64,000 nucleotides of DNA from Plectosphaerella cucumerina (GCA_020746995.1 JAGPXD010000001.1:1-64000); one strand, 5' to 3'. Positions 23,628 to 34,437 are shown, counted from the stretch's first letter. Made by a program: numbers and translations. Notes: generated by a model not told the origin, from the sequence alone.

Positions 23628-24631
23628 GTGACTTGGGACATGACGCCTTCATGTTCTCAGCGCGCGAGCTTGCACCGAACCACCTGCGTCCAAGAGGCAC
23701 TTTACTTTCGTCTAGCCAGCATAATTAAGATCTTATTGTGATTCGAATCAGGAATCTCTTCAAGTGCTGCATTCGGCTGAGAAAAGGATGCTGCGAGCAA
23801 TACTCTCAGTCAGGTGCTTTGCTGGGACTTGTCCCTTCAGGCAGCATACAGGTACAAAATAAGACAAGACACGCACTTCCTGCTCTGCCTGGCAGCTACA
23901 GATCGTCAGATTCTGTCCCCAAGACACTCGATACCGTAAACGAACATACGACTGTCTGCATGGGAGCCCCAAAGCCCCCTGTCCATCTGCACCTTTGTCA
24001 TTCCCAAAGTCAAGAATTTATCGCATGCAGGGGACCCGGACGCCTAAATCTGGAATGCGGGGTAAGAGGGTATAGTCAAGGAACTGGATAGCTTGCGATC
24101 CTTCAGCTCGTTCCGTCACCATGGCTTGCCGAGATAGCTTCTCGGAACCGGGCCACAGGCACCGATAGCGAGTGGATGCTGGGCAGGGGACTACGCGGGA
24201 AGCCAAGCCAACGGTCAGCCCCGGCGCCTGGCGCATGTGCATGATAGCCACCGACGGGCCTAAGATAGCGTAGACGCCGCCGATAGGTCGCAAGATCAAC
24301 CGATGCGGACCCCTAATTCTGCCCAGGCGAGCTCCAACGCGGGGCAGGATGACGCTGTTGTAGGGAGCTCTGCTGGAGGTCGTCGGAGGGCGCACGAAGT
24401 GGTGTGACGAGGGGTTCCGAAGGGGGGTTGTGAACACTCCGCTTGGTGTCGGGTGGCCGAGCCGTCTCCTCATCGACTAGGTAGGTAGTTAACTCTTGGA
24501 GGGCAATCGACTCTTCTCCCTCTATCTCTCCCCTCGTCCTTGCTCTCTAAACTCTCGTCTCGTGTGTTCAGTCACCTTCGGCGCCACTCTCCCTCCCCTC
24601 TTTTCCTATTCTTTGAAGCCTCCCCGCCGCA
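23628..24631. other. Intergenic region upstream of the amidohydrolase
   Basis: About 1 kb with no ORF I can support. The last 100 bp before the ATG at 24632 are pyrimidine-rich (CTCTTCTCCCTCTATCTC), as is common just upstream of fungal transcription starts. Confidence 0.5.
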
Positions 24632-26257
24632 ATGACCGACATCCTCCTCACCAACGGGCGCATCCTCACCAAGACGCATGCGCTCCTTCACGATGAGCCC
24701 ACGTTTGCCGACAGCATGCTGGTGCGCGACGGCGTCATCGTGGCCGTCGGCTCTCGCAGCGAGGTAGCCGCCCAGATGTCCTCTTCCGACAGCAGCACCG
24801 TGGAGACACGCGACCTCGCCCAAAAGACCATTCTCCCCGGCTTCGTCGACGGCCACGTGCACCTCCTTCTCCTCGGCCAGTCTCTGCGCAAGGTCAGTGT
24901 CGGCCACTGCAAGACGCTCGACGATATCCTTGCGACTCTCAAGGCCTACGCCGCCGCCAACCCCGATGTGCCGCGTATCCTCGCAAAGGACTGGATGCAC
25001 TCCATGACGCCCGACGGTGCCACTGCGGCCATGCTCGACGCCATCGACTCCAGGCCCATCTTTGTCGACACAAAGGACTTGCATTCGACCTGGTGTAATA
25101 CGGCGGGGCTCGAAGAGATGGGCATTGCCAACATGCCTGACCCGGCGGGCGGCATCATCCACCGCGATGAGCAGGGCCGGCCGTCAGGCGTGCTGAGTGA
25201 GGGAGCAGTGCTTAGCATTGTGTGGCCGCACCAGGCGCAGGTGTCGCCCATTGAGGAGCGCCAGGCCGCCATGCTCGCTGCGATCGAGACATACAACGCG
25301 TCGGGCTACACGGGACTCGTCGAGATGGCCATGGACGGGCCTGCGTGGGAGGCTATCGTGGCCCTGCGCGCGTCGCGGCCTGACCTGCCCATGCGTATCG
25401 CCGCCTACTGGCTCATCAAGCCATCCGACACGACCGAAGAGCGACTTGCCCAGGTGCAGAAGGCCATCGAGCTGCACGCCGAGCTCAACGCCTCCACGTC
25501 GCCAGACCTGCGCATTGCCGGCATCAAGGTGGTCTGCGACGGCATCATCGACGCCTGCACGGCGTACCTGTCTGAGCCGTATGCGCCCGCCGCCTCACCG
25601 CCGCCCATCTGGAGCCGCGAGGACTTGGTGCCCGTTGTGCAGGCAGCTGAAGCGGCGGGCCTGCAGATCGCGCTACATGCCATCGGCGACGCCGCTATTA
25701 AGATGGCCGTTGACGTGCTTGAGGCGTACACAACGCCCGGCCGCCGCCACCGTATCGAACACATTGAGTTGTCGTCGCCCGAAGATGCTCGCCGTCTTGG
25801 TGAGCTGGGCCTCACGGCTTCTATTCAGCCGGTGCACGCAGACCCGGCCATCCTCCGCGCTTGGCCGCGCCTCATCGGTAGCGACCGCTGCAAGCGTGCC
25901 TTTGCCTACCGTGAATTTGCTGACGCTGGCGCCCTCATGGCGCTGGGGAGCGACAGCCCGACGGCGCCCTGGGCGCCGCTGCGCAACATCTACGTCGCGG
26001 CCACGCGGCGGTCAGCGCGCGAGCCCGAAAGCGACGAGGTGGTTAACGAGAACTTCCGGCTGGGCGTGTGCGAAGCTGTCGTCGCAGGGACGCGTGGTGC
26101 CGCGGCGAGCGTGTTCGCCGACGATCGGACGGGCAGCCTCGAGGCCGGCAAGGTGGCAGACTTTTTGGTTGTAGACATGGATTGGACCGATGCCAGTGGA
26201 CTCCTCAAGGGAGAGATTCAGGAGACGTATTTTGGCGGCCGCAAAGTGCATGGATAA
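24632..26257 (+). CDS. YtcJ-like metal-dependent amidohydrolase (Amidohydro_3 type)
   Basis: A 541-residue intronless gene. It shows the amidohydrolase signature LPGFVDGHVHL with metal-binding H75 and H77, then a later metal/substrate motif LQIALHAIGDAA, RIEHIE, and GSDSP with the catalytic-type Asp. The C-terminal LEAGKVADFLVVD strand is also typical. Enzymes of this group hydrolyse amide or related bonds in small molecules; the substrate cannot be told from the sequence. Between a hydantoin-type permease and an oxidoreductase, it could open a ring or remove an N-acyl group in the same pathway. The GCCGCAATG start context is good. Confidence 0.93.
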   Translation: MTDILLTNGRILTKTHALLHDEPTFADSMLVRDGVIVAVGSRSEVAAQMSSSDSSTVETRDLAQKTILPGFVDGHVHLLLLGQSLRKVSVGHCKTLDDILATLKAYAAANPDVPRILAKDWMHSMTPDGATAAMLDAIDSRPIFVDTKDLHSTWCNTAGLEEMGIANMPDPAGGIIHRDEQGRPSGVLSEGAVLSIVWPHQAQVSPIEERQAAMLAAIETYNASGYTGLVEMAMDGPAWEAIVALRASRPDLPMRIAAYWLIKPSDTTEERLAQVQKAIELHAELNASTSPDLRIAGIKVVCDGIIDACTAYLSEPYAPAASPPPIWSREDLVPVVQAAEAAGLQIALHAIGDAAIKMAVDVLEAYTTPGRRHRIEHIELSSPEDARRLGELGLTASIQPVHADPAILRAWPRLIGSDRCKRAFAYREFADAGALMALGSDSPTAPWAPLRNIYVAATRRSAREPESDEVVNENFRLGVCEAVVAGTRGAAASVFADDRTGSLEAGKVADFLVVDMDWTDASGLLKGEIQETYFGGRKVHG

Positions 26258-26879
26258 GTGCACGTGTTGAATGCAATACTCACGTCATGATGACTTGACT
26301 GTTGGGATTGAGCTGAAGTGATCTCCGTGGCCCTTGAAAATTGCAGATGTGCCAGCCGACGAGGCAATCCCTGGACGCGACCCCTGAGTCGACAATGCCG
26401 CGATCCCGAGTTTCTCATCGACCATCCCTCAGACAGTTTAGTTTGTTCACTGGCAGTGGACTGGTGGAGCCTCGGCAGCAGTCTAGCGATTCGAAATTGT
26501 TCCTCATTGATGGAATTTTTTGACTGGAGGATTGATGCCGAGCGGTGATGGTGGAGGTCTCGGCCAAAGAGGGTGCGACTCCTCGCCTGTCATGCACTTT
26601 TAGCCGTCTCTACAGGTCTCACGCCGCTGAACCCACCCTGCCGATCGCAGTACCGGCCACTGGACGACAGACCGGGAGACAAGTTCCCCGCGCCTCTCCA
26701 CGCTGCGGGGTGAAGCGCGAGCGATGACCGCACCACTGTCTCGGGCCCGGTGGAAAGGGCGCCGAGTCCTCCTCCTGTGGACATCAAAAGTGATGCTCTC
26801 CCCGACGTCGCGATGACTGCCACTTTGCGATTGCCAAGCCGCCCTTCCTCGCCAGCACCAGTCCACCCCATCTCCCAGC
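26258..26879. other. Intergenic region between amidohydrolase and oxidoreductase
   Basis: 622 bp with no supportable ORF. It should contain the amidohydrolase 3' end and the oxidoreductase promoter. No terminator or motif was recognised. Confidence 0.5.
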
Positions 26880-28416
26880 ATGTCCGTCAAAAAGTATGCC
26901 GTCGTCGGAACCGGCGGTCGTTCGAGCTTCTTCTACTCCGCCATCGCCCAGGACTACAAGGCGACATCGCGCATCGTCGCCCTGTGTGATACCAACCAGA
27001 CCCGCATGAACCATGCCAACGCCAAGCTTAAGGCGCTAGGCCACGATGAGGTCCCGACGTTCCTCGCCGCCGACTTTGACCGCATGATCGCCGAGACCAA
27101 GCCCGACGAGGTCATCGTCACAACCGTTGACCGCACGCATAACATCTACATCGTGCGCGCCCTTGAGCTCGGCTGCAATGTCGTCACGGAGAAGCCCATG
27201 ACCATTGATGCCCCGCGATGCAGGGACATCTTCTCGGCGGTCGAGCGTACTGGCAACAAGGTCCGCGTCACCTTCAACTACCGCTACGCGCCTCACAACA
27301 CAAAGGTGTTTGAGATTATCCGCTCAGGAGCCATTGGCAAGGTGACTAGTGTGCACTTTGGTAAGGCTTTTCCCCCGCCGTCCCTTCCGCCCTTGGGCTG
27401 ACTGTTCCTGCCAGAGTGGATGCTTAACACGAGCCACGGTGCCGACTACTTCCGTCGTTGGCATCGCGACAAGCGGAACAGCGGCGGTCTCCTCGTCCAC
27501 AAGTCCACCCATCACTTTGACTTGGTCAATTTCTGGCTCCAGTCGCGTCCTGAGACCGTTTACGCTACTGGCGACCTGAAGTTCTACGGTCGTGAGAACG
27601 CAGAGGCCCGAGGCGTCACCAACTTCTACACACGCGCTCATGGTAGCGAAGTTGCAAAGTCGGACCCCTTCGCCCTCCATCTCGCGGACAACCCCAACCT
27701 AAAGGCAATGTATCTCGATGCTGAGCACGAGGACGCTTATCACCGAGATCAGAGTGTCTTTGGGGACGGTATTTCTATCGAGGACACCATGAATGTTCTC
27801 GTCAAGTACCGCTCCGGCGCCAGCATGACCTACTCGCTCACTGCCTACGCCCCCTGGGAGGGCTTCCGTGTCAGCATCAACGGCACCGGCGGCCGCCTCG
27901 AGATTGAGGTCGTCGAAAACAGCTACGTCAACTCGGGTGGCGACCAGGCCCACGAGGGCTCTCTCGAAAAGCGCACACTTCTTCTCCGTCGCCTCTTCGA
28001 GAAGCCAGAGGAGATTGACCTGGGCGAGAGTGTTGGCGCTCATGTACGTTATCCCGAGTCCTTTATTACTGTATTAGGCTGTGTCAGGAGTCGTTGGAGT
28101 CTGTCTCGCGAGTCATTTACCACGTGGGGTCCATGTGCTGCTATTGACTGCATCAACTCCCAAGACAGACTCCTGATGACTCTTGACACAGCCGTGAAAG
28201 AAAATTACATACTAACTCTGCGGTATCGGCAAGGGGGGCGGAGATGTCGTCTTGTTGAATGACCTCTTTGGCGAGCCCACGACCGACGAGTACCTGCGCG
28301 CTGCGAGCCACATCGACGGTGCAGCTTCCATTTTGACGGGCATTGCTGCGAACCGGTCCATCGCCACAGGACAGGTAGTCAGGGTGGACGACATCCTGTT
28401 GGTACCTGACAACTAG
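26880..28416 (+). CDS. Gfo/Idh/MocA-family NAD(P)-dependent oxidoreductase
   Basis: Exons 26880-27360, 27415-28043 and 28234-28416 encode 430 residues. The N-terminal Rossmann fold begins with YAVVGTGGR (G10, G12, G13), followed by the family's VVTEKPM with Lys105 in the usual catalytic position and NYRYAPHN. The C-terminal domain has GGLLVHKSTHHFDLVNFW, with the His of the family's active site. It should oxidise or reduce a sugar, inositol-like or related polyol/keto compound; the substrate is unknown. Intron 1 is ordinary (54 nt); intron 2 (190 nt) is an introner copy inserted between ESVGAH and GGGDVVLLND. It is the last gene of the plus-strand half of the cluster. Confidence 0.93.
28044..28233 (+). 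mobile_element. Introner-like element E, an intron of the oxidoreductase gene
   Basis: A 190-nt intron (GTACGTTATCCC ... CGGCAAG). Arms are GGCTGTGTCAGGAGT and ACTCTTGACACAGCC, with an inner GGAGTCTGTCTCG / AAGACAGACTCC pair and a CCACGTGG core. The likely branch site is ACTAAC. It is the longest copy and the closest relative of copy F. Confidence 0.88.
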
Positions 28417-29447
28417 GAGAGGACATGATCACCGTCGTAGGTAGAAGGACATGAGGACCAAACTCTTCAAACCCATGCTATCACCTTAACACGTGCGAGC
28501 TTCTCTTTTGCGATTGGGGATTCCCACAGATTCCCCCCTCCTGCAGTTCCGCGACTGGCACCTAACGTTCCACATAGCGGTGACCAATTCAGGGTCTCCC
28601 CCGGCGCCCTCCACCTGCGGGCATGAGGGGGTTCACCCTCTGCACATGCCCGCCGAGCCGCTAACTAGGCCCCGCCATGATGCCCGGGGTCACGCACCTG
28701 ATAACGTGGAAATTCATGCCTCGTGAATGGTGGTTGGCATCGGAGTACGGCACTCACCCCGGTCTTCATTCAATGGCGCGGGTACCAGCACGTTCCTCGG
28801 CAGTGGTGTCCCATCGGTCGGGCCTCTGATAAAGGGGTTGTCTGTGCACATCTTGGGATCGTCGCAAGCCAGGTATGTGTCCTGACTGATCGGCATCGTT
28901 GTAATGGAGGGACGGGACGGGTATCTAGGTGTTCTGATCAGCAACCCCGATCACATCGTGAACCACGAGTCACCTTCTCCAGGCCTCGCTTATCTCAAAA
29001 CTCAAGCCAGCATCTGTTATTATTTGCATCAGTCTCATCTACATGGCCTAGGCTTGGATGTTGCAGCCACGCTCAACATGCGCTATCTACCCCGATACCG
29101 ATTTTCTCAGAAAGGAAGGAGGTGCGGGTTGGTGTGGCATGGCCGCGTCTCCTCCACGGTCAATGCCGACGACGCACCCCCACAGAGACCCTGGAGGACA
29201 GCCGGACCATAGTCTCGAAGGGGACCGTTGGTCTTGGTATCATCGCAAGTCGCCGATGCAGAGACTTGCCCGAGAACGGTTATCACTGCGGTCAAGACCT
29301 GTTGGGGAGATATAAAGGCAGCAGCTCGCTCGCCAGCCATTTGTCTACCGCTTCTCTCTCTGGAGACATCGACTCTTCACATTCTGCGGAGCCAAGTTAG
29401 TCTGTGTTTCTCCCTGCTGTTTCTTGGCTGCCCCCTAGTCCCTCATC
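28417..29447. other. Intergenic region upstream of the HNH nuclease gene
   Basis: About 1 kb. Overlapping plus-strand ORFs at 28723-29400 and 28904-29212 have no domain and conflict with each other, so I do not call them. 'ATATAAAGGCAGC' at about 29310 is a plausible TATA element, some 140 bp before the ATG. Confidence 0.45.
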
Positions 29448-30250
29448 ATGAAATGGTTCCGCCTTCTGTCTGCCCTCACTGGGGCAGTGTCCGTCTTCGC
29501 AGTCCCTCTCCCAGAATCCGGGAAGATACTCGTTGCCCGCGACCCAGTATGTTGGACCTCAAAAATGACACATCTGTACTACGACTGACTACTTCGCAGC
29601 CCGGTGTACCTTCGGCAGCAACGGCCCGGACTCTGCTGAGCAGCTTGACCACAGCCGCCATGGGCTCTGCCACAGGCTACGATCGTAACCTGTTCCGCCA
29701 CTGGATTAGTGTCCAAGGGACGTGTGATGCTCGGTAAATCTACTCATCACGTCTCTTTCTAGAACCACCATGCTAATTCAGCAGTGAAATGGTCCTGGCC
29801 CGTGATGGAAGCGGTGTCAATACAGACAGCGCATGCCAGCCAACTTCGGGCTCATGGTATAGCCCCTATGACGGTGTCACGGTGACCGCCTCATCTTCAG
29901 TCGACATTGACCACATGGTTCCACTTGCCCATGCATGGAGAGTGAGTCTAGCAAAACCTGGATCTTGCCCTGTGATCGTGGCTGACAGCCCTCTGCAGAC
30001 CGGCGCCGCATCCTGGACTGCTGCTCGCCGTGAGCAATTTGCCAACGACCTTTCCGGTCCCCAGCTCTGGGCTGTGTCGGCAAGCTCCAACCGTAGCAAG
30101 GGAGACCGCGCGCCAGATGTCTGGTCGCCGCCACGGGCCGCCTTCCGCTGCGTCTACGCGCGGGCATGGATTCGAGTCAAGGCGACCTATGCCTTGACAG
30201 TCTCCAGCACGGAGAGAACAGCGCTTACGACCATGCTTAACACTTGCTGA
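29448..30250 (+). CDS. Secreted HNH-type nuclease (DUF1524-like)
   Basis: Four exons: 29448-29546, 29600-29733, 29785-29941 and 29999-30250, giving 213 residues; the introns are 51-57 nt. The first exon is a signal peptide (MKWFRLLSALTGAVSVFAVP). The core contains CDAREMVLARDG, SVDIDHMVPLAHAW with the catalytic-type His, and the C-terminal SSNRSKGDRAPDVW with the Asn of the HNH fold, in the order seen in DUF1524/HNH proteins of fungi and actinomycetes. It should be an extracellular DNase or RNase, perhaps for nutrient release. It sits 1 kb after the metabolic cluster, and its last exon ends about 20 bp before introner copy F. Confidence 0.88.
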
Positions 30251-30274
30251 ACCACTTTCAATTTGGCATGGAAC

Positions 30275-30481
30275 CAAAGCAAGGGCACAAGTGTTGGCGC
30301 TTATGTAAGTTATCCCGGAGTCCTTGATTACTATATTAGGCTGTGTTAGGAGTTGTGGGAGTCTGTCTCGCGAGTTGTTGTTTACTACGTGGGTACTACG
30401 TCCTGCTGTAGCGACTCCTAAGATAGACTCCTGATGACTCCTGATACAGCCGTAAGAGGAAATTACTGACTCCGCGTGTAG
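30275..30481 (+). mobile_element. Introner-like element F, outside any recognised gene, with a tag of exon sequence
   Basis: The intron-like part runs from GTAAGTTATCCC at 30305 to GTGTAG at 30481, with GGCTGTGTTAGGAGT and ACTCCTGATACAGCC arms. The ~22 bp before it (ending AGTGTTGGCGCTTAT) match the exon of the oxidoreductase directly upstream of element E (ending AGTGTTGGCGCTCAT), differing by transitions. So this copy seems to have been duplicated from the oxidoreductase locus or a paralogue together with flanking exon sequence. It starts just after the HNH nuclease stop codon. Confidence 0.75.
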
Positions 30482-30586
30482 AAGCTTTGTGAGCCGCTAG
30501 CCTCACGCCTCTCTTTTTCGAGCCTGGGTGGTAATATTAGTCTAAACTATAAATTAATACTTTCAAAAATAAACTCTCCCGTACTA

Positions 30587-33500
30587 TCACACCATATCTT
30601 CGTACTCGCCCTCCGTCACATAGTCATCATCGCCGTCGACATCGGCCACCTTCTCGTCGGCCAGTTTCTCCTCAAGGTCTGGGTCCACCTCGGCCTGCCT
30701 GTTCACAGACATGTACTGTTGTATCTGCCGCTCAAACTTGAGGACAGATGGGCCTAGTATCAGCTTTGGGTTGGCCCACTCGAGTGGAATCTTGATGTCA
30801 GCGACCAAATTCTTCAAGCTGTCGTAAGTATCCTCCGGGTAGTTGAACTTCAGGAAGTTACTAGTCCTCGCTTCGATCAGGATGTTGTTTCGAGTGTTGT
30901 CCCTGTCTGCGAGACTCTTGGGGCTGGACAGCCATCCGGTGCGCATCTGCTCTCTATGGTGCTTGTGGGCGATGACGAACGTGAGAGGGTTGTGGGCCTC
31001 TACGTGTAGGGGGAGGCCGAGAAACTCGTGGTATTCCTCCTTGAGACGCTGTTTCGCTTCGGCCTGTGGATCACCGTTTGAAATCTCCATTTGACCGACG
31101 CAGACCTGGAAGATACACTCGAGGTAAATCGTGACCTCTGTGTCGATGGTTGGCGAGTACCTGTTGCACCATTCTGTCATGCGAGTGAGACGCAGGGCCA
31201 TCAACTGACCGCAGAGCTTCTAGCTCCAGTCAGCAGGCATTGCGTCGGCGTGGCCGAAGAAGGGGCATCCATCCCTGGACGGGAGGTGAACGCCGGTCCA
31301 GTCCTGGATCTCCTGGGCGATATTGACAATGGTCGACTTCGAGCGGGTCCATTCTGCAGGGACCGGAGAGAGGCCGCGGGCGCGCTGTTCCACGATGACG
31401 CCGTCGTGGGGCTTCCCGGCAATCCACCCCGCTCGGATGTAGTCGAAGAGCTCTTGACTCGGCCGGAGGTTTCCACGACCCTCGGTTGTCCACGGGGTGC
31501 GACGGCGAACTGCACTGAGGTTCTCGCAGTCACGTATCATCGTCGCTCGAAGCTGGGCTTGGTCCCCGCCCGTGTCCTCGAGGCGCAGATAGTCTCTGTA
31601 GTATTCGCCGAGGGTCTGCAGAAACGCCGGAAGGTGAATGCCCTTGGCAAAATTGAGGGCCATCATGGTGACGACCACGTTTCCAGGGGTGTGGATCGCG
31701 ACGTTGCCTTCACTGTCGAGTCTGTACGGGAATGCGGCGTCGATGCTGGGCGAATATGGCGACATGGCTCTGTCGTCAGACCATCGAGTCTTTTGTCCCG
31801 TATACTCGTCGGTGGGGACTTCGTCATCGCGTGTTGGCAGACCAGGGACGCCCTTTTCGAACATCTCGTTGGTGCGCCGCGTCACCTCGGTGGTGTCCCC
31901 CTTCATCCTCCGAATCTCGTGGCTCACTGAGTTGTACAGCCCATTTCGAATGCGTCCTCTGGTGTACTTCGCTATCGAAAATCCGTTGGAGATACACCTG
32001 TTGCAGACTGGGTAGCCAACTGCGTGGTTGACAAGGGAAGAGCAGGGGAGCATCTCGCCACAGAAGCCACATGCATGGATCGACGTGAGTTTCTCGTCGG
32101 CGGTGCAGGAGCAGATGTTTGGTGCCGGCACGCCGTCCCGGATGCGTTGGTTGATGTCGTCGGCCGTTCTAAAGGTTGAGAGGATAGCGCTGAGTACATC
32201 GTTCGTATTCCTCCAGACGTCAAATGCCGTATCTTGAAGAAGGATGGCCCATCCCATGTTGGTCGTCTTCAGCATGACGTGGAACCCGTTCATGTCGATG
32301 TCTTCCTTCAACGCTGGCGATGGTGCGATGGAGATGTGCCCTCGCGCGCGCTCCATTCTTCTCTTGAACATGGTGCAAGCCCCTCGATAGAAGCGCCTGC
32401 CGGCCACGTCCCTCGTCCAAGCTGATACCTCGGCCTGTGTCTGCAGAAGTGATGCGTGCCGCCCGAACTTGGATGCGTAGGATCGCATCGATCTGTCGAG
32501 AAGAAGGAATTCATGCTTCTCATTGGCGTTCAGGGCCCCCTTTGAATCGATGCCGGGGAGTATCCCAGGCGCCGTGCCGATCGGGGAGAGCGCCTTCCAC
32601 ATGATCGCAAAGAAAATATTCTCCTCGGCTCCGATCGGTGGATGTATGCGGCTCGTACCAAGCGGCCAGCCGAGCAGGAAAAGTCGTGGTTCAAGGGTGA
32701 CGCGGTCGATGTATGGTAGCTGTAGTCTGACTTGCGGGTATCTTCTGCCGACGTCGGCCAGTCGCGGTGTGTACGACGGCAGAGGTTTGTGGGGTGTAGC
32801 CTGTGCTATAGCTCCACGAAGGAGCGTGATCGTGAGCGTTCCAGGGGTCTTGCGGCCCACGAGAGGCGTGAGAATCTCATCCGCGTCGGGCCACTTGTTC
32901 ACTGCTTTGACAAGCAGGTTGCAGATTGCCCATGCCTCTTGTTCTGTGAAGCTCCGGTAGTGAATGTTTGCGATCAAACGGTCGTCGCCTCCTGATTTGG
33001 CAGACAGCCTCCATAACTGAAACTTGTACCTTGTCACTATAGGCTTGTACTGGCGGAGCTCGACTTGGAGCGCGGGATGAGTATCGAGAAAGGCGAGCGG
33101 TTCCTCGTCGATGACCGGAGGCGGAGGCGAAACCTTGTTCTTGATGATGGCATCCTTGAGCATCGGCCCGTACTTTGATTCGTAAATCCCAGGCGCTCCA
33201 TCCACGGCAGGGGCATCGACCTTTGGACGCAGGGCGGGCGGTGGCCTCGGGGCGGACGACGCTGCAGCAGCCAGGCTCAGGGGTCTCTTCCGGCGGCTGG
33301 TTGTCGCTGGTGTCTTGTACGCTGGCGGGGCGAAGTCTTCGTCGTTGTCATCGTCGACCATGGGCTCCGGCTGAAAGTCCTCATCGTCGGGCTTGACTAC
33401 CACCTTCTTTGAGGTGCGGGAGCGCGCGCTGCGGCGGGTACTGCCGATCGACTTGATGGGTTCGGCGTCCGGGAAAAGGGGGGTGTCGTTGTCTGGCACT

Positions 33501-33995
33501 GTGTGACGTGCGGAACGACGGCGTGGCACGGGCACGGGCGCGGGGGTTGGTTCCAGTGGCACGGTGCCAAAGTACTCCTCGATGGACATGGCAGCGACAT
33601 CCTCGTTCCCTGCGGCGACCTGACTATCGTACTCATGTTGCTGAGCCTTGCTGAACTTGGTCCAGGAAGACTTCCAGGAAGTAGATGCCGGTGTGGGAGC
33701 CGGTGTGGGAGCCGGGGCGAGGGCGGGTCCGGGGCCATCCAGGGTGCTTGGCGTGCTGGCTGGGGCATCTATGTGTATGTTAGTCGACATGCCTCGAGAC
33801 TATGCAATGGACATCACTTACGAGGGGCGTTGGGGTCCAGGTTGGAGAGGGCTTTTCGCTTTCCCCAAGGATCATCGCGTTGTTGCTTCATGATCTTGGT
33901 GGCCTCGATGGCCTTGGCTCTACGGGGTCTCTCTGCTGGCGTGTTAGTCGAGAGTAGGCTGGGAGGTGACATGAAGACTTGCCGTTGGAAGACAT
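30587..33995 (-). CDS. Orphan large zinc-binding protein, interrupted by an in-frame TAG
   Basis: Exon 1 is only 13 nt (33995-33983), exon 2 is 33932-33822 and exon 3 starts at 33768. Intron 1 (50 nt) has a GC donor (G|GCAAGT) and intron 2 (53 nt) is GT-AG; both keep the frame. Translation meets TAG at 31222-31220 after 890 codons, but the same frame stays open for 210 more codons to 30587, so the ancestral protein was about 1,100 residues. The N-terminus is basic, then Pro/Ala-rich; a Cys-rich site CSCTADEK...CGFCGEML...CNRC lies near residue 640. The C-terminus is acidic. I do not recognise the family. TAG could come from CAG by a C>T change at CpA, as RIP makes. Alternatives are readthrough or two separate genes. 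Confidence 0.6.
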
Positions 33996-34059
33996 GGTGG
34001 TGTGAAGGTTGCCGACAGGAACCAAAACCGGGGAAGAAGGAGTGCCGAAACGGTGTCAA

Positions 34060-34437
34060 GGTGCCTCACTGATGTGAGACACCCAAAAACTTGATGGTCG
34101 CGGAGTCGAAGCTGATGGGATGGGGTGCCGGAGCAAGAAAACGGCGCCTCACTGATGTGAGACGCCTGAAGACTTGATGGTCGCGGAGTCGAAGCGAATG
34201 GGATGGGGGCACCGAAGCAAGAAAACGGCGCCTCACTAATGTGAGACGCCTGAAGACTTGTATGTTGTCAGACGTCGGCGGGATCGGAACCAGGGACGAG
34301 AGAGTGCCGAATCGAAATCGAGGCGCCTCACTGATGTGAGACGCCCAAGACGTAACGAACGGGAGCCGGTTCCAGACCAGAGAGGAGGAAAGGGGATGCC
34401 GAAACAAAAGATTGGCCCCTCACTAATGTGAGAGGCC
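34060..34437 (-). promoter_or_regulatory. Five tandem hairpins in the putative 5' leader of the orphan Zn-protein gene
   Basis: 24-nt inverted repeats lie at 34060-34083, 34143-34166, 34227-34250, 34322-34345 and 34414-34437, spaced 83-95 bp. On the minus strand each forms a 10-bp stem closing a four-base loop (AUCA or AUUA). The outer stem differs between copies but pairing is kept: GGTG/CACC, GGCG/CGCC and GGCC/GGCC. The single C-A mismatch on the plus strand becomes a U-G pair in minus-strand RNA, which points to an RNA structure. The nearest is 65 nt upstream of the ATG. The intervening ~60 bp is also partly repeated. Confidence 0.65.

Noticed and set aside
13255..28233. The inverted-repeat copies as plain MITEs that disrupt genes
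   Set aside because: Each in-gene copy starts at a donor, ends at an acceptor with a branch site, and its removal restores conserved motifs in frame, so intron function fits better.
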